Source: Granulicella sapmiensis
Lineage (GTDB): Bacteria > Acidobacteriota > Terriglobia > Terriglobales > Acidobacteriaceae
Assembly (NCBI GenBank): GCA_026225395.1
Contig: JAMFSR010000039.1
Coordinates: 1 to 64,000 of the forward strand
Reading direction: 5' to 3'
DNA length: 64,000 nucleotides
The notes under the pieces were generated by a model, which saw only the letters and a program-made list of their open reading frames with translations, did no database searches and had not been told where the DNA came from. This document shows, piece by piece, positions 44,335 to 52,494 of the stretch. Position numbers and translations under genes: made by a program. The stretch's first letter is position 1, and each line of letters begins with the position of its first letter.

Positions 44335-47300
44335 GTGAACCGAAACCAGTACACAGGCAAAGCATCAGTCGAATTCCTTTCTCCACGGGGCCGTGCATCC
44401 AGGCGGGATACGTCCGGTTTTGTACGGGCTGCGAAGCGCCGCCGATCTACCCTCGCCCTTTGGATGGCCGTCGTTTGCCTATTGATGCCGGCTTCGTGTC
44501 TGCTCCATGCACAAAGCTTCTACGGCTCCATCGTGGGCACTGTGACGGATTCCTCGGGTAATCTGGTGCCGGACGCGACGGTGACGATTACGAACCTCGG
44601 CACCTCGGAGGTTCACACGGTGAAGACTAACGCCTCAGGCGAGTACAGCGTGGTAAACCTAGTGCCCGCAAACTACAAGGTGGAGATTTCCAAGGAGAAC
44701 TTCAAGCGCTTCGTACGCAATTCACTGGGGGTCGAGGTCGGAAGCGCGATCCGGGTGGACGCGCCCCTGGCGATAGGCGCGGTGACAGAAACGGTTGAGG
44801 TGACCACACAGGCGCCGCTGCTGCAGACAGACTCGAGTGGCATGAGCCAGGTCATTGAAGGCGTGCAGGTACAGGAGACCCCGCTCAACGGCCGCAACAT
44901 GATGAACATGATCACGCTCGCGCCCGGTGTCGTCGCGCAGGGGTCAACCTCGGGTAATCCCGCGCTGAGCCAGCATGGCGACCACACCAGCAACCAGGCC
45001 TGGAACAACTATCAGGTCGGCGGCTCGATCGCCGGTGAAGCGGCCACCTACGTCGACGGCGCTCCCGTCAACGTGCTTGGGCAGAACATTGTCTCGATGA
45101 TCGTCACCCAAGACGCCATCCAGGAGTTCAGCGTCTCATCTTCCAACGCCAACTCGGACTTCGGCCGCTATGGCGGCGGCGTCATCAACATGACGACCAA
45201 GAGCGGCGGCAACCAGTTCCACGGCACGGTGTACGAGTACATTCGCAACGCGGCCTTCAACGCCAATGGCTTCTTCCTTAAGCAGCAGGGATTGCCCCGT
45301 CCAGAAGACAATCAGAACCAGTTCGGCGTCGCTGTCACAGGTCCCATCAAGAACGACAAGCTATTCTTCCTCTTCACGTGGGAAGGATTCAAGGACGCCG
45401 TCGGCCAGTTTACCCCCAGCGAAGTGCCGACCACCGCGATGCAGCAGGGCATCTTCTCCGATGCACTTTATGGCGTAACGGCGACCCAGACCACCGCGTA
45501 TACCGACCCGACGTCAGGCTGCATCATCGACGGTCCTGCGACCACCGGAAACCCTCACCCCGGCTCGTGGTTCATCACCAACCTGTACACCACCACGACC
45601 ACCGCCCTCGGCCACTGCGGCGATCCGTCGTCGAAGATTCTCTCGCAGTATTACCCCGCACCGAACTCCACCACCGTGGGCGCGAACTATGCCAACACCC
45701 CCGTCGTTCGTGACAGCCAGTACCAGTACAACGGCCGGCTGGACTACGCCCTGAGCGCCAAGCAGCGCCTCTTCGCCCGCTACACCTACTGGACCATCAA
45801 CGACACCGGCCTCAATACCTTCAACAACGCGAACGGTTTTCCGACGGAAAACGCCTACAGCGTCAACTACTCGCAGCAGGCCGTCGTGGGCGATACCTAC
45901 ACCCTCAATGCCAAGACGGTGCTCGATGTCCGAGCCGACTGGACGCGGGAATACTACCCCAACCTTCCCTACGCTCAAAACATCAACGAAGCCCAGTTTG
46001 GTGCAGGTTACGGCGCGCTCGCTGCCCAGGAGAGCCTGAACGTCATCCCCGTCTATACCCTGACCGGATCACACAATATCAGCGGTGTTACCTCGGCAAC
46101 GACCTTCTCGAAGGCCTATTACAACAACTACGTCCTCAGCGCGAACCTGATCCGCCTGACCGGCAACCACAGCTTCAAGTTCGGCTTTGAGGGTCGCCTC
46201 ATGGACCAGAGCGGTACAGGAACAGATTCGCAAGCGTCCAGCGCGCTCACCTACACCACGGCGTACTCCGGCGACGAATTCGCCAATTTCCTGCTGGGTT
46301 ACCCCACCAGCGGCGCGATTCAGACCTTCAACAGCACCACCGCCTACAACTACTACCAGGCGTACTATGCCACCGACACCTGGCAGGCGCGCCGTAACCT
46401 CACTCTCGATCTCGGAATCCGCTATGAGCTTCCTGGCGGCATCGCGGAGAAGAACAACAAGGCGACCGTTCTGCTGCCCACCGCAGTCGATCCTTACACC
46501 GGCATCACCGGCACCCTGGGCCTCGTGGACTCCGGACTCTATCCGCACCGTCCGACCGTGCTGCCCGCCTTCAACCTGCTGGCGCCGCACGTCGGCTTCA
46601 TCTTCCGTCCTGAAACCAGCTTCGCGATCCGCGGCGGCTACACCATCTCCTACCTGCCCCCCGACATTCAGGGCGGCTCCACCGGTATTCTGCCTTTCTC
46701 GTCGCTGATCAACTCGGGAACCACCACCTTCACCAACACCACGACGCCGACGATCTTCACCGACAACCCGTTTCCGTCCGGCATCACGCAGCCGACCGGC
46801 CGCTCAAACCCCGCGTTTATGAAGAGCTACATCAACCAGCCAATCTCCGGTGCGATTCCGAACCAGAAGTACGGCTACATCCAGCAATGGAATCTTGAGC
46901 TGAGCAAGGAGTTCAAGGGCAACTGGCTGCTCGATGTCGGTTACGCCGGCTCCAAGGGTACCCACATGCCCGGTATCGGCACCACCACCACTGTCGGACA
47001 GAACATCAACGAGCTGAACAGCTCCTTTTACAGCCAGGGTGCGACGCTGCTGACAGCCGGAAGCTGCGCGGCAAAGGCCTCGATCTCCAGCATCACGGTG
47101 GGCCAGTGCGATCAGCCGTACTCCTACTACAAGGCCGTCGTCGACACAGCCGACTGGAAAGCTTACACCAACTACAACTCGCTCCAGGTCAAGCTCACCA
47201 AGCGCTTCGGCTCGGCTGGCGAGCTGCTGGCGAATTACACATTCTCCAAGGAGATGGGCAATACCGACACGCAGATCGGAACGGCCGAAACCAAGGCGAC

Positions 47301-48024
47301 GACCTCAACCCGCGGCGGTGGTTATGGAGAGATCCAGGACTTCAACAATCTGAGCGGCGAGTATTCGATTCTCAGTTACAACGTTCCGCATCGTGCCGTC
47401 GTCAGTTACGTCTACGACCTTCCCTTCGGCCGCAACAAGCACTGGGGCTCCAACTTGTCCGGCGGCCTCAACGCGCTGGTCTCCGGCTGGAACGTGAGCG
47501 GCATCACAACCTTCCAGTCAGGCTTCCCGCTGGACATCACGGAAGGAACCGCCAGCCCGCTCACCACCAACTTCGGGGGCGGTATCCTGCGCCCCAGCGT
47601 GGTCCCGGGATGCAATAAGAAACTGGGCGGGTCGGCATTATCGCGCGTCCCCTCTACAAGCAATCCGAGCGCGAAGTGGTTCAACACCGCCTGCTTCGAG
47701 TACCCCACAGGCCCCAACCCCGTCGGCTATAACTTCGGCAACGAGCCGCGCGTCGATCCTGTCCTTTACTCCGAAGGCGTCGACAACTTCGACTTCGCCG
47801 TCGAGAAGGGAACCAACGTCGTGCATGGCGTCAACTTGAAGTTCCGCGCCGAGTTTTTCAACCTCTTCAACCGCGTGCAGTTCTCACCCCCGTATGTGGC
47901 GAGTGCGAACCCGGCATCTGCCACAACGGGAGCCACGCAGAGCAGCACCTCTACGTTCGGCGAGATCGCTTCGCAGTCCAACAACCCCCGCCAGATCCAG
48001 TTCAGCCTGCGGCTAAGCTACTAA
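44335..48024 (+). CDS. TonB-dependent receptor (Oar-like, with carboxypeptidase-regulatory domain)
   Basis: 1229 residues from GTG 44335, preceded by AGGAGG. The N-terminus is unusually long and basic before the signal helix (LALWMAVVCLLMPASCLLHA). Residues about 62-150 are the beta-sandwich domain (GSIVGTVTDSSGNLVPDATVTI), then a plug (ETPLNGRNMMNMITLAPGV) and a long barrel ending PRQIQFSLRLSY. Such receptors take up large or complex ligands in Acidobacteriota. It is intact, unlike the receptor at 25332. A GTATAC palindrome upstream and convergent catabolic genes suggest import of an oligosaccharide or aromatic conjugate. Confidence 0.92.
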   Translation: MNRNQYTGKASVEFLSPRGRASRRDTSGFVRAAKRRRSTLALWMAVVCLLMPASCLLHAQSFYGSIVGTVTDSSGNLVPDATVTITNLGTSEVHTVKTNASGEYSVVNLVPANYKVEISKENFKRFVRNSLGVEVGSAIRVDAPLAIGAVTETVEVTTQAPLLQTDSSGMSQVIEGVQVQETPLNGRNMMNMITLAPGVVAQGSTSGNPALSQHGDHTSNQAWNNYQVGGSIAGEAATYVDGAPVNVLGQNIVSMIVTQDAIQEFSVSSSNANSDFGRYGGGVINMTTKSGGNQFHGTVYEYIRNAAFNANGFFLKQQGLPRPEDNQNQFGVAVTGPIKNDKLFFLFTWEGFKDAVGQFTPSEVPTTAMQQGIFSDALYGVTATQTTAYTDPTSGCIIDGPATTGNPHPGSWFITNLYTTTTTALGHCGDPSSKILSQYYPAPNSTTVGANYANTPVVRDSQYQYNGRLDYALSAKQRLFARYTYWTINDTGLNTFNNANGFPTENAYSVNYSQQAVVGDTYTLNAKTVLDVRADWTREYYPNLPYAQNINEAQFGAGYGALAAQESLNVIPVYTLTGSHNISGVTSATTFSKAYYNNYVLSANLIRLTGNHSFKFGFEGRLMDQSGTGTDSQASSALTYTTAYSGDEFANFLLGYPTSGAIQTFNSTTAYNYYQAYYATDTWQARRNLTLDLGIRYELPGGIAEKNNKATVLLPTAVDPYTGITGTLGLVDSGLYPHRPTVLPAFNLLAPHVGFIFRPETSFAIRGGYTISYLPPDIQGGSTGILPFSSLINSGTTTFTNTTTPTIFTDNPFPSGITQPTGRSNPAFMKSYINQPISGAIPNQKYGYIQQWNLELSKEFKGNWLLDVGYAGSKGTHMPGIGTTTTVGQNINELNSSFYSQGATLLTAGSCAAKASISSITVGQCDQPYSYYKAVVDTADWKAYTNYNSLQVKLTKRFGSAGELLANYTFSKEMGNTDTQIGTAETKATTSTRGGGYGEIQDFNNLSGEYSILSYNVPHRAVVSYVYDLPFGRNKHWGSNLSGGLNALVSGWNVSGITTFQSGFPLDITEGTASPLTTNFGGGILRPSVVPGCNKKLGGSALSRVPSTSNPSAKWFNTACFEYPTGPNPVGYNFGNEPRVDPVLYSEGVDNFDFAVEKGTNVVHGVNLKFRAEFFNLFNRVQFSPPYVASANPASATTGATQSSTSTFGEIASQSNNPRQIQFSLRLSY

Positions 48025-48068
48025 GCTACTAAGCCGAGTTGCCGGCTGAGCTGTCGATCAACACCTCG

Positions 48069-48100
48069 CAAAGGCCGCGCAGAAGCCTGCGTGGCCTTTG
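48069..48100. terminator. Hairpin downstream of the TonB receptor gene
   Basis: CAAAGGCC and GGCCTTTG form an 8-bp stem, extended inwards by a nearly paired GCGCA/TGCGT. It has no good U-tract and lies just before the stronger terminator. Confidence 0.5.
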
Positions 48101-48115
48101 TAGCAGGCACCGACA

Positions 48116-48167
48116 AAAGAGCCGCTTCATGACATTGTCTAGCGTCATGAAGCGGGCTCTTTGTTTT
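48116..48167. terminator. Bidirectional intrinsic terminator between convergent genes
   Basis: AAAGAGCC plus GCTTCATGAC pairs with GTCATGAAGC plus GGCTCTTT (18 bp with one bulged G at 48154). It is followed by GTTTT on the plus strand and preceded by AAAA, giving a U-run on the minus strand. It separates the TonB receptor from the convergent SMP-30-like gene. Confidence 0.85.
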
Positions 48168-48176
48168 GCTCGTGCC

Positions 48177-49244
48177 TTACTGATGCGAATAAAGCGGAAG
48201 GCCTTCCGCAAGGCCCTTGAACCGGTAGATCCACGTTCCGCCGACATCACCCGAGGCAACCGCGTAGACCTCGTCGGTGCCTGGCTTGAAGACCAGGTTG
48301 GGACTGGCCACCAGCTCTCCCCGCTCCCGCCCCGGCAGCAGGATGTTGGCCACCGGCTCGCCTTTCGCATTGAAGACCATATAGCGGCCCTCGAAGTTCA
48401 TCGCGAGATACACGTTGTCCTTCTTGTCTAGGCGAAGGCCGTCGCCACCGGCTCCCGCAAGCCCATAGGTTGCCCCAATGCCCATCACAGACTTGCGATC
48501 GGCGCTCAGATCGAGTCGAACGAGCTTCTTATCGAAGGAGCAGCTCACCCAAAGCGCGCTCTCGTCGTGCGTAAACGCGATGCCGTTCGGAGACACCAGC
48601 TTCGGGCCGAAGGGCTCGACCGTAGCGAAGCCCGGGCTCCAGCGATACACACCGCCGGTTGGATTCCCCGGCTTGCCCGTAAAGTCCGTCACGTAGAGTG
48701 CGCCGTGTTTGTCGAACGTCAGGTCACTCAGTTCTTCTGGCTTGCCGTTCCAGCGCGACGCGATGTCCTTGCGCCCGCTCCCATCGGGCTGAATGACGAT
48801 CAACTCTCCCGTCAGGCATACGATGAAGATGCGTCCGTCTTTGTGGATCGCATGGTCGCAGAGCCGCGGGCCGTGCGTCTTGAAGACGCTGGAAATCTTC
48901 TTGTCAGGCATGATGCGCAGAATGGCGCGGTCCAGCCGGCTTCCGAGGCCTCTGTCGTTCGGCCCGGCGTTCGGCGCAACATACGACGCGATGACGAACA
49001 GGTTGTTCTGCCGGTCGAAAGCCATGCCTTTCAGAACAACGCTGCCGGGGTCGACCTGCAGCCACGGCTCGGCCTTGATCTGCGGCAGCTTCGCCTCGCT
49101 CTGCGGCATCGGATCGAGAGGCGCCGGGGCTGGGCCAGTGGGCGCCTGATGCATCCACGCATAGACCGGCAGCGCTCGGCTGGCACCGGCGGCAACGGCC
49201 CCGGCAGTCATCGATCGTACAAAAGAACGGCGGTTCGATCTCAT
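48177..49244 (-). CDS. SMP-30/gluconolactonase-like secreted six-bladed propeller
   Basis: About 355 residues from ATG 49244, chosen because AGGAGG lies 9 bp upstream; ATG 49253 directly abuts that site. RRSFVRSMTAGAVAAGASRA is Tat-like (twin arginine, weak hydrophobic core). The mature part has propeller blades with KGMAFDRQNNLFV, SDLTFDKHGALYVTD, SPNGIAFTHDESALWVS and GGDGLRLDKKDNVYLAM, as in SMP-30/Drp35 lactonases. It would open a sugar or other lactone in the periplasm. It follows the alpha/beta hydrolase gene by 44 bp on the same strand. Confidence 0.78.
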   Translation of the reverse strand: MRSNRRSFVRSMTAGAVAAGASRALPVYAWMHQAPTGPAPAPLDPMPQSEAKLPQIKAEPWLQVDPGSVVLKGMAFDRQNNLFVIASYVAPNAGPNDRGLGSRLDRAILRIMPDKKISSVFKTHGPRLCDHAIHKDGRIFIVCLTGELIVIQPDGSGRKDIASRWNGKPEELSDLTFDKHGALYVTDFTGKPGNPTGGVYRWSPGFATVEPFGPKLVSPNGIAFTHDESALWVSCSFDKKLVRLDLSADRKSVMGIGATYGLAGAGGDGLRLDKKDNVYLAMNFEGRYMVFNAKGEPVANILLPGRERGELVASPNLVFKPGTDEVYAVASGDVGGTWIYRFKGLAEGLPLYSHQ

Positions 49245-49288
49245 CCTTAACATCCTCCTTCGGGCATTTGAGCCTGATTCCATCCCGA

Positions 49289-50665
49289 TCAAAAGAAGCG
49301 GCCCGGCGCGGTCAGCCACTTGTCCACGTAGTTGTAGGTCGTGGTCTGCGTGTTGCCAAACTCGCCCGGAGTCTTCTCACACGGCTTGCACGTGGTGTAG
49401 ACATGCGTCGCGCCTTCGACGAACACTAGCGTCTTGTCTTTGCTCTTCGCATGGCCGTAGATCGTCTCCGCAGCTAGGTACTCCCAGTGGCCGGTCATCC
49501 CCATCGTTAGCAGCGGCACGGTCACGCCTTCCACATCACCAGGAGGGCTGCTGTAGGTCGAGGTCCAGTCGATCCCGTGCACCGAGTCCGCATCGTAGCC
49601 AAAGTCTGGGCTCACGCGAATCGCATAGGTTGTCAAATAATTACGCACCGTTGTCTTGAGCGCGCCTTTTTCAAACGAACGCACCGTGGAGGCCGTATTC
49701 TGCGGCACCCGCACCGAGGGAACGATGCCAGTCACCGCGGAGCCATCAGCCTTGAGCAGCGGCCACGCGGCGCGCGTATGCGCCATCAGTTTGGTGTCCT
49801 GCGCAAAGAGACGGTTATTCTCACCGCGAAAGTTCGCGCCCGCGATGGTAAAGGCCTCGTCGTCGTCGAACTCACCCTTACCGGTCTCGATGACCCTTAG
49901 TTGCGCCTGCGCTTCGGCCAGCAACCGGTTATTGCGCTTGCCAACGGCCTTCTGAAAGCGATGGATGAACGCCGCGCTATAGTCCGAACCCGACGGGTTG
50001 AATCCATTGGCAGGGTTGAATAGATCGAGCGATGGATCGAGGTTGTGGCTGCTTTGGTCGTTCACCACGGCGGGGTCGAGGCTGAAGAGGGTCATTTCCG
50101 CAAGCCCCCAGTTGGAGTCGATCAGCATCAGCCCGTCTGCCGGCGGCAGCCCGGCAAGCGTATCCGGGCACTTCATCAACTTCTCCGGCCCTTGGCAGGC
50201 CTTCACGCCGTTTTCCGCGATGTCCTGATAGGCGGACATCAACGTGCCGCCACCGCTGTGGCCTAGCAGCACGATCTTTCGTATGTTTGGCTGTTTGCGC
50301 AGCCACGACACGCCGAGCTTCGCATCCAGCAGGATGCGGTTCAGGTCGCCATCATCGGCTGCTAGCGATTTGCTCGTGGAGTTATTCGCGCAAAGCACGG
50401 TGTAACCGCGCGAGGACATCTCCGTACACGCCGAGTGCGCTAGGTAGTCGCCGCCGGAATGCTCCACAAAGATCGCAATTTGGCTTTTAGGTCCTGCTGC
50501 GGCGGGCCGGTACAACTCGCCTGGAACGCCAGGGCCAAGACGCACAAACTCTGGCGGAAACCCCGGGGTTTGGGCTGTAAGGCGTTGTGTCGACCCAGGA
50601 GCGATGAGCCAGCCGAGAAAGCTCAAAGAGAACGCCCAAGCCCAGCAAATGTTCCGACTTACCAT
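49289..50665 (-). CDS. Secreted alpha/beta hydrolase
   Basis: 458 residues from ATG 50665, which has GGAG just upstream and gives a signal peptide (ICWAWAFSLSFLGWLIAPGS); a longer frame to 50800 is not supported. VLLGHSGGGTLM holds the nucleophile Ser, and the late segment VFVEGATHVYTTC contains the probable catalytic His. A substantial insert between strands (about 180-330) forms a lid. Esterase or lactonase activity on an unknown substrate is likely. It is in a unit with the SMP-30-like gene, preceded by the ATGTATACAT palindrome. Confidence 0.78.
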   Translation of the reverse strand: MVSRNICWAWAFSLSFLGWLIAPGSTQRLTAQTPGFPPEFVRLGPGVPGELYRPAAAGPKSQIAIFVEHSGGDYLAHSACTEMSSRGYTVLCANNSTSKSLAADDGDLNRILLDAKLGVSWLRKQPNIRKIVLLGHSGGGTLMSAYQDIAENGVKACQGPEKLMKCPDTLAGLPPADGLMLIDSNWGLAEMTLFSLDPAVVNDQSSHNLDPSLDLFNPANGFNPSGSDYSAAFIHRFQKAVGKRNNRLLAEAQAQLRVIETGKGEFDDDEAFTIAGANFRGENNRLFAQDTKLMAHTRAAWPLLKADGSAVTGIVPSVRVPQNTASTVRSFEKGALKTTVRNYLTTYAIRVSPDFGYDADSVHGIDWTSTYSSPPGDVEGVTVPLLTMGMTGHWEYLAAETIYGHAKSKDKTLVFVEGATHVYTTCKPCEKTPGEFGNTQTTTYNYVDKWLTAPGRFF

Positions 50666-50743
50666 AAATCTCCGGTGCGCCGCAGAGTGAACAGCATTCC
50701 CCCGCGATGAGAAGCATACAGGAATGCGATTTAGTCGACAATA

Positions 50744-50753
50744 ATGTATACAT
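50744..50753. promoter_or_regulatory. ATGTATACAT palindrome, candidate GntR operator
   Basis: A perfect 10-bp palindrome 79 bp upstream of the hydrolase ATG and just after the end of the dehydrogenase gene. It shares the GTATAC core with the sites at 44219 and 54698. Confidence 0.5.
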
Positions 50754-50812
50754 GATTGCGCGAGATTAGCCGCATCTTTGCCCTGACGCGGCGAGGGCAA
50801 TGGATGAAGCGG

Positions 50813-52390
50813 CTATAGCGGTTCGCGCGTTAACACTCCATCGACCAACCGCATGATGTTGAGCGCGTTTTCGTCGCGAAGCGCCTCCGGCAGGGCTGCT
50901 TGAGGAAAATTTTGATAGCAGACGGGACGAACGAAGCGATAAATCGCCTGCGAGCCCACGCTCGTAAAGCGGCTGTCTGATGTTGCCGGGTATGGGCCTC
51001 CGTGCACCATCGCATGCGAAACTTCAACGCCAGTCGGAAAGCCGTTCACCAGCAACCGACCGACTTTGCGTTCCAAAATCGCGATGAGGTCCGCATAGAC
51101 CGCGAGGTCGGCTTCATCGCCCAGCAGCGTCGCGGTCAGGTGGCCCTCCAGGGCTTCAGCGGCCTGCAGCATGCGTTCGCGGTTGCGCCACGAGATCAGC
51201 AGGGTCGTCGGCCCAAACAGCTCCTCATGCAAAGCGGACTGCTTCTGGAAGGTCTCAAGACTTGCTTCGTGCAGTACTGCGTGCGACTGCGGCGAAGCAC
51301 TTACTGAGGCTGCCACCGTATCTAGATCCAACTTTCTACGGTCCTCAAGCCCGCGATGATAGGCATTCGCAATGCCCGGCGTGAGCATCGTAAACGGGGC
51401 GTTGGCGGAGCTCAGTGTGCGTAGCTCTTCGCGAAAGGCATCGACACCGTCCGTCTCCGGAAGAAAGACGAGCCCGGGTTTGGTGCAAAACTGCCCCGCA
51501 CCCAGCGTGAAAGATCCATGCAGCCCACGAGCCCCGCCCCGTGGATCACCGGCCAGAGCGCCCGGCAGAATGAAGACTGGGTTCAGGCTGCTCATTTCGG
51601 TAAAGCAGGGAATTGGCCGCGGACGCGCGGCGCAAAGGTCCATCAATGCACGACCCGCGCGATGCGAGCCGGTAAAGGCTACCGCCTCAATCGCCGGGTG
51701 CTGCACCAGCTGCTGGGCCGCCGCGATCCCGTCATCAAAGAGCATGGAGAAGACTCCCGGGGGCAGTTCGCACTCGGCCACAGCATGGGTGATCGCGAAG
51801 GCGGCGAGTTCGCTCGTGCCCGGGTGTGCAGGGTGTGCTTTCACCACCACCGGATTGCCCGCTGCCAGAGCCGACGCCGTATCGCCGCCGGCGACCGAAA
51901 ACGCCAACGGGAAGTTGCTTGCCCCGAACACAGCCACCGGACCCAATGGCGACAGCACCGAACGCAGGTCAGGCCGCGGGAGCGGCTTGCGCTCGGGCAG
52001 CGCGCGGTCAATCCTCGCATGCTGCCACGAGCCATCCTCAACCATTGTGGCAAACAAACGAAGCTGTCCGCAGGTGCGCGCCAGCTCACCCTCTAGCCTC
52101 GCTTGCGGCAACGCGGTTTCCGCCATTGCCCGAGAGACCAGCTCCGGCCCAAGCTTCTCCAGACGGCTGGCGATTGCCTTCAGGAATCTGGCCCGGACTC
52201 TGGCCGAGGTCTTCGAAAATACAGGAAACGCTGCCGATGCGGCCGATGCCGCATCGTGCACATCCTGCATGGAGGCGCCCGTGAACGCCGGTTCCAGGCG
52301 CTCGCCCGTGGACGCACTCGTGCCAAAAAATACCGCATCGCCGCGCGAAATACGGGTGCCAGCAATAAACGATCGACCGAGAAATTCCAA
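50813..52390 (-). CDS. 2-oxoglutarate semialdehyde dehydrogenase-like aldehyde dehydrogenase (NADP+)
   Basis: About 525 residues from TTG 52390, preceded by GGAGG at 7 bp; ATG 52420 is the alternative but has no ribosome site. Visible motifs are GASNFPLAFSVAGGDTASALAAGNPVVVK (cofactor), the catalytic Glu in CFTEMSSLNPVF and the catalytic Cys in GAGQFCTKPGLVF. The motif set matches the ketoglutarate-semialdehyde dehydrogenase group, the last step of oxidative aldarate, pentose and hydroxyproline pathways, forming 2-oxoglutarate. It is divergent from the PEBP-esterase gene. Confidence 0.85.
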   Translation of the reverse strand: MEFLGRSFIAGTRISRGDAVFFGTSASTGERLEPAFTGASMQDVHDAASAASAAFPVFSKTSARVRARFLKAIASRLEKLGPELVSRAMAETALPQARLEGELARTCGQLRLFATMVEDGSWQHARIDRALPERKPLPRPDLRSVLSPLGPVAVFGASNFPLAFSVAGGDTASALAAGNPVVVKAHPAHPGTSELAAFAITHAVAECELPPGVFSMLFDDGIAAAQQLVQHPAIEAVAFTGSHRAGRALMDLCAARPRPIPCFTEMSSLNPVFILPGALAGDPRGGARGLHGSFTLGAGQFCTKPGLVFLPETDGVDAFREELRTLSSANAPFTMLTPGIANAYHRGLEDRRKLDLDTVAASVSASPQSHAVLHEASLETFQKQSALHEELFGPTTLLISWRNRERMLQAAEALEGHLTATLLGDEADLAVYADLIAILERKVGRLLVNGFPTGVEVSHAMVHGGPYPATSDSRFTSVGSQAIYRFVRPVCYQNFPQAALPEALRDENALNIMRLVDGVLTREPL

Positions 52391-52419
52391 AGCTTTACCT
52401 CCAAGGTTGCTGTTCATCA

Positions 52420-52442
52420 TTGTAGACAAAATAGTATGCAAT
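52420..52442. promoter_or_regulatory. Two GTATAC-like half-palindromes between the dehydrogenase and esterase genes
   Basis: TTGTAGACAA (52420-52429) and AGTATGCAAT (52433-52442) both approximate TTGTATRCAA and their centres are 12 bp apart, about one helical turn. They lie in the divergent promoter region and could serve both genes. Confidence 0.4.
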
Positions 52443-52494
52443 AGTCGGTGCAATGGAGTATATTCCTCGACGACGTTGGGAGGGCACCCGGAAC